Assembly: GCF_003958635.1 (NCBI RefSeq)
Contig: NZ_RSEK01000006.1
Coordinates: 155,851-219,850 of the forward strand
DNA: 64,000 nucleotides
Source of the DNA: Altericroceibacterium xinjiangense
GTDB lineage: Bacteria; Pseudomonadota; Alphaproteobacteria; Sphingomonadales; Sphingomonadaceae
Direction: 5' to 3'
Positions 1 to 7,636 of the stretch are shown here, in pieces (the first letter of the stretch is position 1; every line of letters begins with the position of its first letter). A program made the position numbers and the translations under genes. The notes under the pieces were generated by a model that did no database searches, was not told where the DNA came from, and saw only the letters and a program-made list of their open reading frames with translations.

Positions 1-725
1 CCCGGAACCCAGTCGGTGCCGGATACGCGGACGGTAACGGGCTGGTCAGCGGGAAAAGCCTCCCGCACGGCACGGAACACTTCCAGCGGAAAGCGGATGC
101 GGTTCTCAAGGCTGCCGCCGTATTCGTCCTCTCGCCGGTTGGAGAGCGGGGAGAGGAACTCATGGAGCAGGTAACCGTGCGCCGCGTGGATCTGCACGCC
201 TTCGATCCCCAGCCGGGCTGCCCGCCGCGCCGCTTCCGCGAAGGCCCGGCACAAGTCAGCCAGCGCTTCCCGGTCGAGAGCGACAGGAGGGTTCTCCCCT
301 TCCTCGAACGGCAAGGCGGACGGAGCGACCGTCTGCCAGCCATTGGGATCGCTCGGGGCAAGCTGCTGTCCGCCCTTCCACGGCACTTCGGTCGAAGCCT
401 TGCGCCCGGCGTGGGCCAGCTGGATCGCCAGCGGCATGTCCGAATACTGACGGACCTTCCGGAGCGTCTCAGCCATCGCGGCTTCAGTGGCATCATCCCA
501 CAAGCCGACATCGGCGTAGGTAATGCGTCCTTCCGGCACCACCGCTGTCGCCTCGATCGTCAGCAGCGCCGCGCCCGACAAGGCAAGCTGGCCAAGATGG
601 ATCGTGTGCCAATCGGTCATCTGCCCGTCGACCGCCGAATACTGGCACATTGGGGCGATCACGATGCGGTTGGCGAGCGTCAGGCCGCCCACCTGAAACG
701 GGGCGAAAAGCTTGGGTCCGGTCAT
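1..725 (-). CDS. NADH:flavin oxidoreductase, old yellow enzyme family (partial, 3' end cut by window)
   Basis: An ATG at 725 opens about 241 codons that run off the left edge. The start reads as the flavin-barrel entry (LFAPFQVGGLTLANR) followed by APMCQYSA with Cys27, the place of the redox-tuning cysteine in YqjM-type ene-reductases. HAGRKA and HAAHGYLLHEFLSPL follow, with the two substrate-binding His residues of the family. Such cytosolic FMN enzymes reduce activated C=C bonds with NAD(P)H. The gene lies 91 bases below astD on the same strand and may be the last gene of that operon, but nothing ties it to arginine breakdown. Substrate unknown. Confidence 0.88.
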   Translation of the reverse strand, partial: MTGPKLFAPFQVGGLTLANRIVIAPMCQYSAVDGQMTDWHTIHLGQLALSGAALLTIEATAVVPEGRITYADVGLWDDATEAAMAETLRKVRQYSDMPLAIQLAHAGRKASTEVPWKGGQQLAPSDPNGWQTVAPSALPFEEGENPPVALDREALADLCRAFAEAARRAARLGIEGVQIHAAHGYLLHEFLSPLSNRREDEYGGSLENRIRFPLEVFRAVREAFPADQPVTVRVSGTDWVP

Positions 726-744
726 TCTTTTTGTCCTGATACGG

Positions 745-775
745 GGTAAGGCTGCTGCGAAGCAGATGTCTTACC
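745..775. other. Two-part hairpin between astD and the ene-reductase gene
   Basis: GGTAAG (745-750) pairs with CTTACC (770-775) around an inner CTGCT/AGCAG stem. No T-run follows on either strand, so it is not a standard terminator. It may be an RNA processing or stability element in the minus-strand transcript. The function is inferred only from the fold. Confidence 0.35.
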
Positions 776-816
776 GGCAACCGCGCCGCTCGCGGCCTGT
801 TCCAGTCGCACTGGCA

Positions 817-2202
817 TCAGCCTCCCGGCTTCGGCGCTTCCAGGCTGGCCACAGGGTAGGCGCAGTAATCCGCCGCATAGTAAGCGCTCGGGTGGTGATT
901 GCCGGAATCGCCGATTCCGCCGAACGGCATCGCGCCGGATGCACCGGCGGTCGGACGGTTGAAATTGACCACGCCGGCGCGGACGGTGTCGAAGAAGCGG
1001 TCCCACAACGCCGCATCCGCACTGACCAGTCCGGCCGCAAGCCCGAAGCGGGTATCGTTCGCAACCGCGAGTGCGGTGTCGAAATCGGACACGCGGCGGA
1101 CTTGCAGCACGGGCGCAAAGATTTCCTCATCCGGCACATCGCAGCCGGTCACGTCCAGCACGGCAGGTGTGACGAAGGCGGCGGAACGTCCGGAAATCCG
1201 CTCGAACGGCTTGAGCGGCTTCGCGCCGCGCGCCAGCAGCTGTTCGACCTGCGCCAGCGCGCGGTCCGCCGCCTTGGCCGATATCAACGGCCCCATGAAC
1301 GGCTCCGGCTGCTCATCCCAAGCGCCAACTTTCAGGTCGCTCGCCAGCGCAACCGTCGCCTCGATCATCGCCGCGCCCGATGCATCGTCCGGCACGATGA
1401 AGCGGCGGGCGCAGGAACAGCGCTGGCCGGTAGTTACGAACGCGGAGTTCACCGCGATGGACGCGGCCGCCTGCGGATCTGCATCCCACGCGATCAACGG
1501 GTTGTTGCCGCCCAGTTCCAGCGCAAGGATGACGTCCGGCCGTTCCGCCATCGCGCGGCGCAGATGCGCGCCGACGCTGGCCGATCCGGTGAAAAACAAA
1601 CCGTCGATCCGTTGTTCCGCCAGCGCCGCGCCGGTTTCCGCCCCGCCCTGCGCCAGCAGCAGGACGTCTTCGGGCAATCCCGCCTCTCGCCAGGCAGCCC
1701 GCGTCCGCTCCGCGATCAGGGGCGCTTCCTCGGACGGCTTGAACACCACGCAATTGCCCGCCAGCAAGGCAGGGACGATGTGGCCGTTGGGCAAGTGTCC
1801 GGGGAAGTTGTAAGGCCCATAGACCGCGATCACTCCGTGCGGGCGGTGGCGCAGCACCGCCTGGCCGAAGGCGGTCGGCTCGCTGCGGGTTCCGGCCCGC
1901 TCCGCCTGCGCGGCGATGGAGATGGCGACCTTGCCCCGCATGCTGCCGATCTCGGCCAGGGATTCCCGGCGGACCTTCCCGGTTTCCCGAGCAAGATCCT
2001 CTGCCAGGCTTTCCGCATCGCGCTCAAGGATTTCAGCAAACCGCCGCGTGATGGCGATCCGGTCTTCCAGCGCGGTGCGGCGCCAGTCCTGCCATGCGGC
2101 GCGGGAGCGGGCGACCAGCGCCGCGCATTCGTCTGCTCCGGTACCGGGGCCTTCCCATACGACCTCACCGGTCGCCGGGTTCGTCGATTGGAAGGTGGTC
2201 AT
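817..2202 (-). CDS. astD: Succinylglutamate-semialdehyde dehydrogenase (AstD)
   Basis: 461 residues. It performs the NAD-dependent oxidation of N-succinylglutamate semialdehyde to N-succinylglutamate, step four of the arginine succinyltransferase (AST) pathway. It is an aldehyde dehydrogenase with Glu229 in LELGGNNP and catalytic Cys262 in TTGQRCSCARR, and the GPYNFPGHLPNGH cofactor region matches AstD. An in-frame reading extends upstream to 2325, but the ATG at 2202 begins the family-typical MTTFQSTNPATGE and has a GGAG site. That ATG overlaps the astB stop by four bases (ATGA), so translation is probably coupled. It is the last gene of the overlapped operon. Confidence 0.95.
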   Translation of the reverse strand: MTTFQSTNPATGEVVWEGPGTGADECAALVARSRAAWQDWRRTALEDRIAITRRFAEILERDAESLAEDLARETGKVRRESLAEIGSMRGKVAISIAAQAERAGTRSEPTAFGQAVLRHRPHGVIAVYGPYNFPGHLPNGHIVPALLAGNCVVFKPSEEAPLIAERTRAAWREAGLPEDVLLLAQGGAETGAALAEQRIDGLFFTGSASVGAHLRRAMAERPDVILALELGGNNPLIAWDADPQAAASIAVNSAFVTTGQRCSCARRFIVPDDASGAAMIEATVALASDLKVGAWDEQPEPFMGPLISAKAADRALAQVEQLLARGAKPLKPFERISGRSAAFVTPAVLDVTGCDVPDEEIFAPVLQVRRVSDFDTALAVANDTRFGLAAGLVSADAALWDRFFDTVRAGVVNFNRPTAGASGAMPFGGIGDSGNHHPSAYYAADYCAYPVASLEAPKPGG

Positions 2203-3464
2203 GCGCTCTCCGATCCAGCAAGTTTGGCAAGGTCCAGCGCGTCCAGCAAATGGCTGCGCGCATCCTGCACGGTCTTTTCCAGCGATGGGCTGCCGAGGTC
2301 GGCCGGGTCGATCTGCTCGGGCCAATGGCGGGCAATCACCCGTTCGATCCGGTCGGCCTTTTCGTCATCCAGCAGGAAGCGCGGATCGACGGTGGCGGGA
2401 TCGGCGACGACGCGCAGGCGCAGGCACGCAGGGCCGCCGCCGTTGGCCATCGATTGCTTGACGTCCACCGGGATCACGCGCCGGATCGGCCCGTTCGAGG
2501 CAAGCATCCGGTCAAGCCAGCCGCGCACCGCCGAGGATTCGTCCGCCTCCGTTGGGATCACCAGCGCCATCTCGCCTTCGGGCAGGCTCAGCAACTGGGC
2601 GTTGAACAAGTAGGTGCGGATCGCTTCTTCGAGGCTGACCGCGCTGGCTGGGACTTCCACGATCTCGACCGCCGGAAACCTCGCGCGGATTGCCTCGTAG
2701 GCGGCTGCGGGATCGGCGAAGGCCTGTTCGTGCGTGAACAGCACCCGCTCGTTTGCGACCGAGACGACATCGTTGTGGAACGCGCCGGCCGCGATTGCGT
2801 CCGGGTTCTGTTCGATGAACAGGACCCGTTCCGGATCAAGCCTGTGCTGACGGGCGACGATCCGGCTCGCCTGTTCATGCTGCCGTGCCGGAAAGCGGCC
2901 GCCACTGCGTCCGTAAACGAATACTTCGAGCCCCGGCTGCCCGTGTCCGGCCGTCAGCCGCATGTGGTTGGCCGCGCCTTCGTCGCCGAAGCTCGGCGGC
3001 ACCGGATCGTGGACGGCAAAATGCGCCTTGTCGGAAAAAGCGACCTGCAGCTGGCGCAGCGTGTCCGGCCATTCGTGCGCGCGGTGCGGCATCGTGACGA
3101 GATTCGCGACCGTCAGGTGGCACTTGCCGTCCGCCGTATCGGGCGCCGGCGAAACGGTCGCCGCATTTGCGGTCCACATGCTGGAGGCAGACCATGCCCC
3201 GGCAATAAGCCCCCGATCAGTGGCGGCATCGGCGGCGAGGTGCGTCAGATAGCGCGCGTTGGGCCGGGGCAGCGGAAGGAAAAATCCCTGCACCAGCCCC
3301 AGCGCCTTGTTCGCCCGCATCTTGGCGATCCCCTGCAAGGCGGCGGCGCGCGGAGAGGAGACATTCCCCGCATGCGCCGTCGCGGCCAGGTTACCGAGGC
3401 TGAGACCTGCGTAGTTGTGGCTCGGGCCGACGATGCCGTCGAAGTTGATTTCCGTCAGTGCCAT
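2199..3464 (-). CDS. astB: N-succinylarginine dihydrolase (AstB)
   Basis: 421 residues, close to the usual ~445. It cleaves N2-succinylarginine to N2-succinylornithine, CO2 and two NH3, step two of the AST pathway. The family triad is visible: Glu162 (GDEGAANH), His230 (AFHNDVVSV) and Cys347 (NGGGPACLRLRV), together with the conserved start FDGIVGPSHNYAGLS. It lies 4 bases below astA and overlaps astD by 4 bases. It acts in the cytosol. No unusual residues seen. Confidence 0.96.
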   Translation of the reverse strand: MALTEINFDGIVGPSHNYAGLSLGNLAATAHAGNVSSPRAAALQGIAKMRANKALGLVQGFFLPLPRPNARYLTHLAADAATDRGLIAGAWSASSMWTANAATVSPAPDTADGKCHLTVANLVTMPHRAHEWPDTLRQLQVAFSDKAHFAVHDPVPPSFGDEGAANHMRLTAGHGQPGLEVFVYGRSGGRFPARQHEQASRIVARQHRLDPERVLFIEQNPDAIAAGAFHNDVVSVANERVLFTHEQAFADPAAAYEAIRARFPAVEIVEVPASAVSLEEAIRTYLFNAQLLSLPEGEMALVIPTEADESSAVRGWLDRMLASNGPIRRVIPVDVKQSMANGGGPACLRLRVVADPATVDPRFLLDDEKADRIERVIARHWPEQIDPADLGSPSLEKTVQDARSHLLDALDLAKLAGSESA

Positions 3465-3468
3465 GGGA

Positions 3469-4485
3469 TTACCGGCTCACGCTCCATACCTCGTCCCCCG
3501 GCTCCGCGCCGAGCATGTCCGCCGCGCTGGCGTCGATCGACACCGTCCCATCTTCCGCGAAGGCGCGCGCTCCGTAACAGCACCGGAAGCGGCCAAGGGT
3601 TCCACTGGCAATCAGCGCCTGCTCGCCCCTTTCCAGATCGATCCGCCCGGTTCGGGCCGCCCGGGCGCTGGCGATACTGGCCACGTTGTCCGTGCGCGCG
3701 ATCATCGTCGGGCCGCCATCGAAGATATCGACATAGCCTTCGTAGGAAAATCCTTCGTTCTCCAGCATCCGCATCGCCGCGCGCCCGGTCGGGTGCGGCA
3801 TTCCGATGGCGGTGCGCGCGCTGTCGGTCAGCATCGCGGCATAGACCGGATATTTGGGCATCAGGTCGGCGATGAACTGGTTGCCGTTGATCGCGTTGAA
3901 ATAGTCGGCTTCCTGGAAGCTCATCCCGAAGAACCGGCCCGCTACCCCGTCCCAGAACGGGGAGCCGCCGCGCTCATCGATGATCCCTCGCAGTTCGGCT
4001 AGGACCCGATCGGCAAAGCGAGCCCGGTGCATTGCGATGAACAGATAGCGGCTGCGTGCAAGCAGCAGGCCCAGGCCGCCGGCCCGTTCCGCGGGGTGGA
4101 GGAACAATCCGCCCACTTCGCTGCAGCCTTCCAGATCGGTGACGAGGAACAGCAGTTCGGCCCGGACGGTCCGCTCCAGCTCTCGCGAATGCTGGGTGTG
4201 GGTGGTCTTGCGATAGGAATAGAACGGCCACTGCTGGCCGACCTGGCTCATCAGCTGGCACGTGCCGCGCACTTCCCCGGTGGCGACGTTTTCCAGCACC
4301 ATCACGTACAGCTCATCGGACAGCGATTGCTCGTCTCGAGCGAACGCGGCTTCGGCCTTGGCGAGCTTGGCCCCGAGGGAATTGCGATCGGGCGGCAGGT
4401 TAGTAAAGCCTCCGCCGGTCAGCTTGGCCATTTCATACAACGCTTCAAGATCGCCGGACGTGGCGGCGCGAATACGGAAGGTCAT
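3469..4485 (-). CDS. astA: Arginine N-succinyltransferase (AstA)
   Basis: 338 residues. It transfers succinyl from succinyl-CoA to the alpha-amino group of arginine, the committing step of the AST pathway. The GNAT-like fold starts with RIRAATSGDLEALYEMA. AstA hallmarks follow in order: GGGFTNLPPD, RDEQSLSDELYVMVLE, GTCQLMSQVGQQWPFYSYR, and FFGMSFQEADYFNAINGNQFIADLMPKYP (given here in parts). The ATG at 4485 overlaps the stop of the upstream M20 gene by four bases. A longer frame to 4653 exists but lies inside that gene. Only one AstA copy is present here, unlike the AstA1/A2 pair of pseudomonads. Confidence 0.95.
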   Translation of the reverse strand: MTFRIRAATSGDLEALYEMAKLTGGGFTNLPPDRNSLGAKLAKAEAAFARDEQSLSDELYVMVLENVATGEVRGTCQLMSQVGQQWPFYSYRKTTHTQHSRELERTVRAELLFLVTDLEGCSEVGGLFLHPAERAGGLGLLLARSRYLFIAMHRARFADRVLAELRGIIDERGGSPFWDGVAGRFFGMSFQEADYFNAINGNQFIADLMPKYPVYAAMLTDSARTAIGMPHPTGRAAMRMLENEGFSYEGYVDIFDGGPTMIARTDNVASIASARAARTGRIDLERGEQALIASGTLGRFRCCYGARAFAEDGTVSIDASAADMLGAEPGDEVWSVSR

Positions 4486-5693
4486 GCCGTTTCTCCCGAT
4501 GCAAGACGGTGGAGCACCACGGCGGATAGCGCCGCCCGCTCGGCGAGCGAGGGCACGATCAGGAACTCGTCCGGCGAATGAATCGATCCGCCGCGCACCC
4601 CCATGGTGTCCACCACGGGCACACCGCACGCGGCGATGTTGTTGCCGTCGCACACTCCCCCGGTGTCGCGCCAGCCGATCGTCTGGCCCAGCGCCGCCCC
4701 CGCGCCTTTCACCAGCGCGAACAGCTTGTCCGCCGCCGAATCCACCGGCTTGGGCGGACGGCTGAGCCCCCCGTGCAGGGTCGCCTTTACTTCGTGCACC
4801 GCCTCAAGATTGCGCACCAAACCATTGAGATGCTGAATGAAGGCTTCCGCCGCTTCGTTGGACTTTGGGCGGATGTTGAACCGCAGCACGGCGTGGTCGG
4901 GCACGACATTGGTCGCGCTGCCGCCATCGATCCGAGCCGGGTTGATGGTGATGTCCGGTCCTTCGAGCGCCTTCAGTTCCAGCGCCAGCGCGGCGGCGGC
5001 GACTACCGCGTTGCGCCCGTCCTGCGGGTTGCGACCGGCATGGGCGGAGCGGCCGGTGATCGTCACGCTCCAGTTCCCGCTGCCGCCCCGCGCGTGGGCG
5101 AGCGTGCCGTCCGGCAGCGCGGAAGGTTCATACGTCAGGGCGGCGGCTTTCCCGGCCGCCAGCTGCGCGATCAGCGAAGCGGAAGACAGCGATCCCGTCT
5201 CCTCATCCGAATTGATCATCACGTCATAGCCGACCGACGAAGCTGCGGGGCTGCGCTCAAACGCCAGAAGCGCGGCAAGCATCACGGCGATCCCGCCCTT
5301 CATGTCCGCGACGCCCGGGCCGTTCAGCGTTTCATCGTCCAGCCATCGCTGCTGCTGAAACGGGTGATTGGGCCCAAAGACGGTGTCCATGTGCCCGGTC
5401 AGCAAAAATCGCCGCCCGGCTTCGGGACGGACCGACAGGACGAGGTGCCGCCCGTGCTGCAAGTCCACTTCCTGCCCGCCGGGCGCAATCGCGGTCACGG
5501 GCGCGGGGTTCTCCAGCCGCACATCTCCCGGCAAGGCGGAAAACGCCTCCGCCAGTTCGCTGGCTTGCCGATCCAGCCCATCAAGGTTGCGCGTGCCCGA
5601 ATTGATTGCGCTCCAGCGTTCCACCTGGCCCAGCATGGCGGCGGCATCGACGAAATCGATCACGTCCTGTTCGGCGGAGAATAGCTGGTTCAT
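4482..5693 (-). CDS. M20-family metallohydrolase (ArgE/DapE/CPG2 type) in the ast operon
   Basis: 403 residues. It is an M20 zinc hydrolase: GHMDT with His101 and Asp103, GVADMKGG with Asp130, the catalytic NSDEETGS pair Glu164/Glu165, a YEPS glutamate, and a C-terminal GGSIHSPDE histidine. A dimerisation domain sits in the middle. M20 members deacylate N-acyl amino acids or diacids, as with acetylornithine, succinyl-diaminopimelate or folate glutamate. It overlaps hglS above and astA below by four bases each, so it belongs to the same transcript. No AstE (an M14-type enzyme) is present, which makes this gene a candidate N-succinylglutamate desuccinylase. The substrate is inferred, not shown. 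Confidence 0.9.
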   Translation of the reverse strand: MNQLFSAEQDVIDFVDAAAMLGQVERWSAINSGTRNLDGLDRQASELAEAFSALPGDVRLENPAPVTAIAPGGQEVDLQHGRHLVLSVRPEAGRRFLLTGHMDTVFGPNHPFQQQRWLDDETLNGPGVADMKGGIAVMLAALLAFERSPAASSVGYDVMINSDEETGSLSSASLIAQLAAGKAAALTYEPSALPDGTLAHARGGSGNWSVTITGRSAHAGRNPQDGRNAVVAAAALALELKALEGPDITINPARIDGGSATNVVPDHAVLRFNIRPKSNEAAEAFIQHLNGLVRNLEAVHEVKATLHGGLSRPPKPVDSAADKLFALVKGAGAALGQTIGWRDTGGVCDGNNIAACGVPVVDTMGVRGGSIHSPDEFLIVPSLAERAALSAVVLHRLASGETA

Positions 5694-7060
5694 TGGACGG
5701 CTGCCCCCACGGCCTTCGCGGCGGCTTCAAGCGAAGCCTGCTCGATTGCTTCATACAGCATGAATGGGTCGAGCACCGGAGTGCCAAGTGCGCGCTCGAA
5801 CGCGTCCTGGGAAGACTTGCCAGCGTAGGCGCCTTGCTCCTGCCCGCCAAGATTGGACTGGAAGATCCCGGCGGCGCTGACGGGCAGGAAATCCTCGTAC
5901 ACCAGCGGATACGCTTCGGCCCAGCCTTCGGCGATCCAGCGTTCCGGATCCCGTCCGGCATCCCCCTTGCCGTTGTCTCTCCCCTCGGCTGTTACCGTAT
6001 AGCGGAAATGGGCGAGCTTCTGCTGCCGCAGGGCCTGGAGATCGTCCGGGAAACGCGCGAACGCGGCGGACAAGCGGTCCGGGTAATCGAGGGCTTGCGA
6101 TCCGCCTTGGCCCCGCGCTTCATCCAGGCAGGAATCGTAGAGCGCGCGCCCCGCTGGAGTCAGCGCCACGCCGCGCTGTTCGATTTCTCCGAAACGAGCG
6201 GTGTGCGTGCCGTCGCTAAGCGAAATTGCGCCCGGGAACTGCACGCTTTCCTCCAGCGCCTTGAAGCTCGTCTGCCGCAGCAGGATCGGCACCGCGCGCC
6301 GGGGTGGGCCCTCGATCACCGCCTTGGCTTCCATTCCCCGGCGCTGCATTTCCGCGTGCGCGGCATCGATATCGAGCACGCGCGGGGTCAGGTGGTTGAT
6401 ATGCGGCCCCTTGAACGAGACGACGTCTGCGATCAGGGGATGAGCCTGCTTTAAGCGACCATATGTATCGAGCGGCACGTTCGCCTCGCTGTGCCAGCGG
6501 AAGATGTCGACCGCTTCGGCCACGAATTCGTCCGCTTGCGCCGGATCGAGCCCGCCTTGCCGCTCTCCGGTTTCCACCAGATCCACCGCACGGGATGAGG
6601 CAATGCGGCGCGCGCCGAGCAGCTCCCCGGCTTCGCGGCGAAGATCGGCATCCTCGATCAGGTCCAGCCGCAGCAGGGATGTGAATACCCGGAACGGGCT
6701 GTGCTGCAGGGCCTCCAGTTCTACCGGGCGGAACGCCGTGGAATGGACCGGCACCCCCGCTACCGTGAGGTCGTAATAGCCGACCGGCTTCATGCCCATC
6801 AGGGCGAACGCTCGGCGAAGCAGCCGCAATTCCTCCGCCGTGCCGACCCGGATGGCCCCATGGCGTTCGCTGTCGAGCCGGTCCAGTTCATCGGCCGAAG
6901 CGAGGGACTGGCGCAACCCATCGTCGCGTTCCAGCACCGCTGCGTTGATGCCCGCCACGATGTCCAGCAGATCGCCGTACAACGGCACTTCGGTCCGGTA
7001 CATCGCCGACATCGTCGCTGAAAAGGCAGCGCGGACATGATCGGAAGGCACGAATTGCAT
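5690..7060 (-). CDS. hglS: 2-oxoadipate dioxygenase/decarboxylase (DUF1338, HglS/YdcJ family)
   Basis: 456 residues of the VOC-fold DUF1338 family. Members convert 2-oxoadipate to 2-hydroxyglutarate with O2 and iron in lysine breakdown. The metal and substrate residues fit: the RHGAIR segment (His67 and the arginine four residues on), the histidine of INHLTPR, and the glutamate of FGEIEQRG near residue 300. The ATG at 7060 is preferred over an upstream GTG at 7084 because GGAGG lies just before it. It is the first gene of the ast operon and overlaps the M20 gene by four bases. Its presence suggests that lysine and arginine degradation are co-expressed. Confidence 0.88.
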   Translation of the reverse strand: MQFVPSDHVRAAFSATMSAMYRTEVPLYGDLLDIVAGINAAVLERDDGLRQSLASADELDRLDSERHGAIRVGTAEELRLLRRAFALMGMKPVGYYDLTVAGVPVHSTAFRPVELEALQHSPFRVFTSLLRLDLIEDADLRREAGELLGARRIASSRAVDLVETGERQGGLDPAQADEFVAEAVDIFRWHSEANVPLDTYGRLKQAHPLIADVVSFKGPHINHLTPRVLDIDAAHAEMQRRGMEAKAVIEGPPRRAVPILLRQTSFKALEESVQFPGAISLSDGTHTARFGEIEQRGVALTPAGRALYDSCLDEARGQGGSQALDYPDRLSAAFARFPDDLQALRQQKLAHFRYTVTAEGRDNGKGDAGRDPERWIAEGWAEAYPLVYEDFLPVSAAGIFQSNLGGQEQGAYAGKSSQDAFERALGTPVLDPFMLYEAIEQASLEAAAKAVGAAVQ

Positions 7061-7162
7061 CACAGGACCTCCGTTGCGGCGCACATGGTTTCATATGCAA
7101 CCGACCGGGTCTAGCCTAGTCTTCGCGCCACCTCAAACCCTGCGATCCCTTTCCGGCTCCGC

Positions 7163-7567
7163 TCAGTCTGCCTCGTCCTCCAGCGCGTGCATCGTGTCGT
7201 CCGACAGGCCGAAGTGATGGCCGACTTCGTGGATCACGACGTGGCTGACGAGCTGTTCCAGGCTCACGTCGCCGCGCGCCATCCATTCATCGAGAATGGG
7301 CGCGCGGAACAAGCGGATGCGGTCGGGCATCGTCTCGGTGTGTTCGATGCTCTTCACGTGGAGGGGGAGCCCCTGGTACACTCCCGTCAGCTCGAACGGA
7401 TCCTCGATCCCGAGTTCACCGAGGGTTTCCTCGTCGGCGAATTCCTCCACTTGTAGCACCACGGCGCCCAGATGACGGGCAAACTCGTCCGGCAGGCGCG
7501 CAAGCGCGGCCCGCGCCATCGCTTCCATTTCCTCCGCCGTGGGAGCCATGCCGATACGCCGTGCCAT
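7163..7567 (-). CDS. Small zincin-like metallopeptidase
   Basis: About 134 residues. It belongs to the family of minimal zinc peptidases annotated as metallopeptidase family protein. The zinc helix HEVGHHFGLSDD lies near the C-terminus, followed by an acidic tail (HALEDEAD). PDRIRLFRAPILDEW and LEQLVSHVVIHE are typical of the family. No signal peptide. The start is uncertain: the ATG at 7567 (MARRIGMAPT) and the ATG at 7549 both lack a clear ribosome site. The substrate is not known for the family. It stands alone, 69 bases above the receptor stop. Confidence 0.85.
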   Translation of the reverse strand: MARRIGMAPTAEEMEAMARAALARLPDEFARHLGAVVLQVEEFADEETLGELGIEDPFELTGVYQGLPLHVKSIEHTETMPDRIRLFRAPILDEWMARGDVSLEQLVSHVVIHEVGHHFGLSDDTMHALEDEAD

Positions 7568-7636
7568 AAGCAGGAGAGTAGGAGCGGGAGCCGTGCACTG
7601 CAATGCCCCCTTACCCTGGTACAAACCCCCCGTGGA

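Noticed and set aside
712..3875. Long plus-strand frames opposite the ast genes
   Set aside because: They mirror astD, astB and astA. Each of those has complete catalytic motifs on the minus strand.
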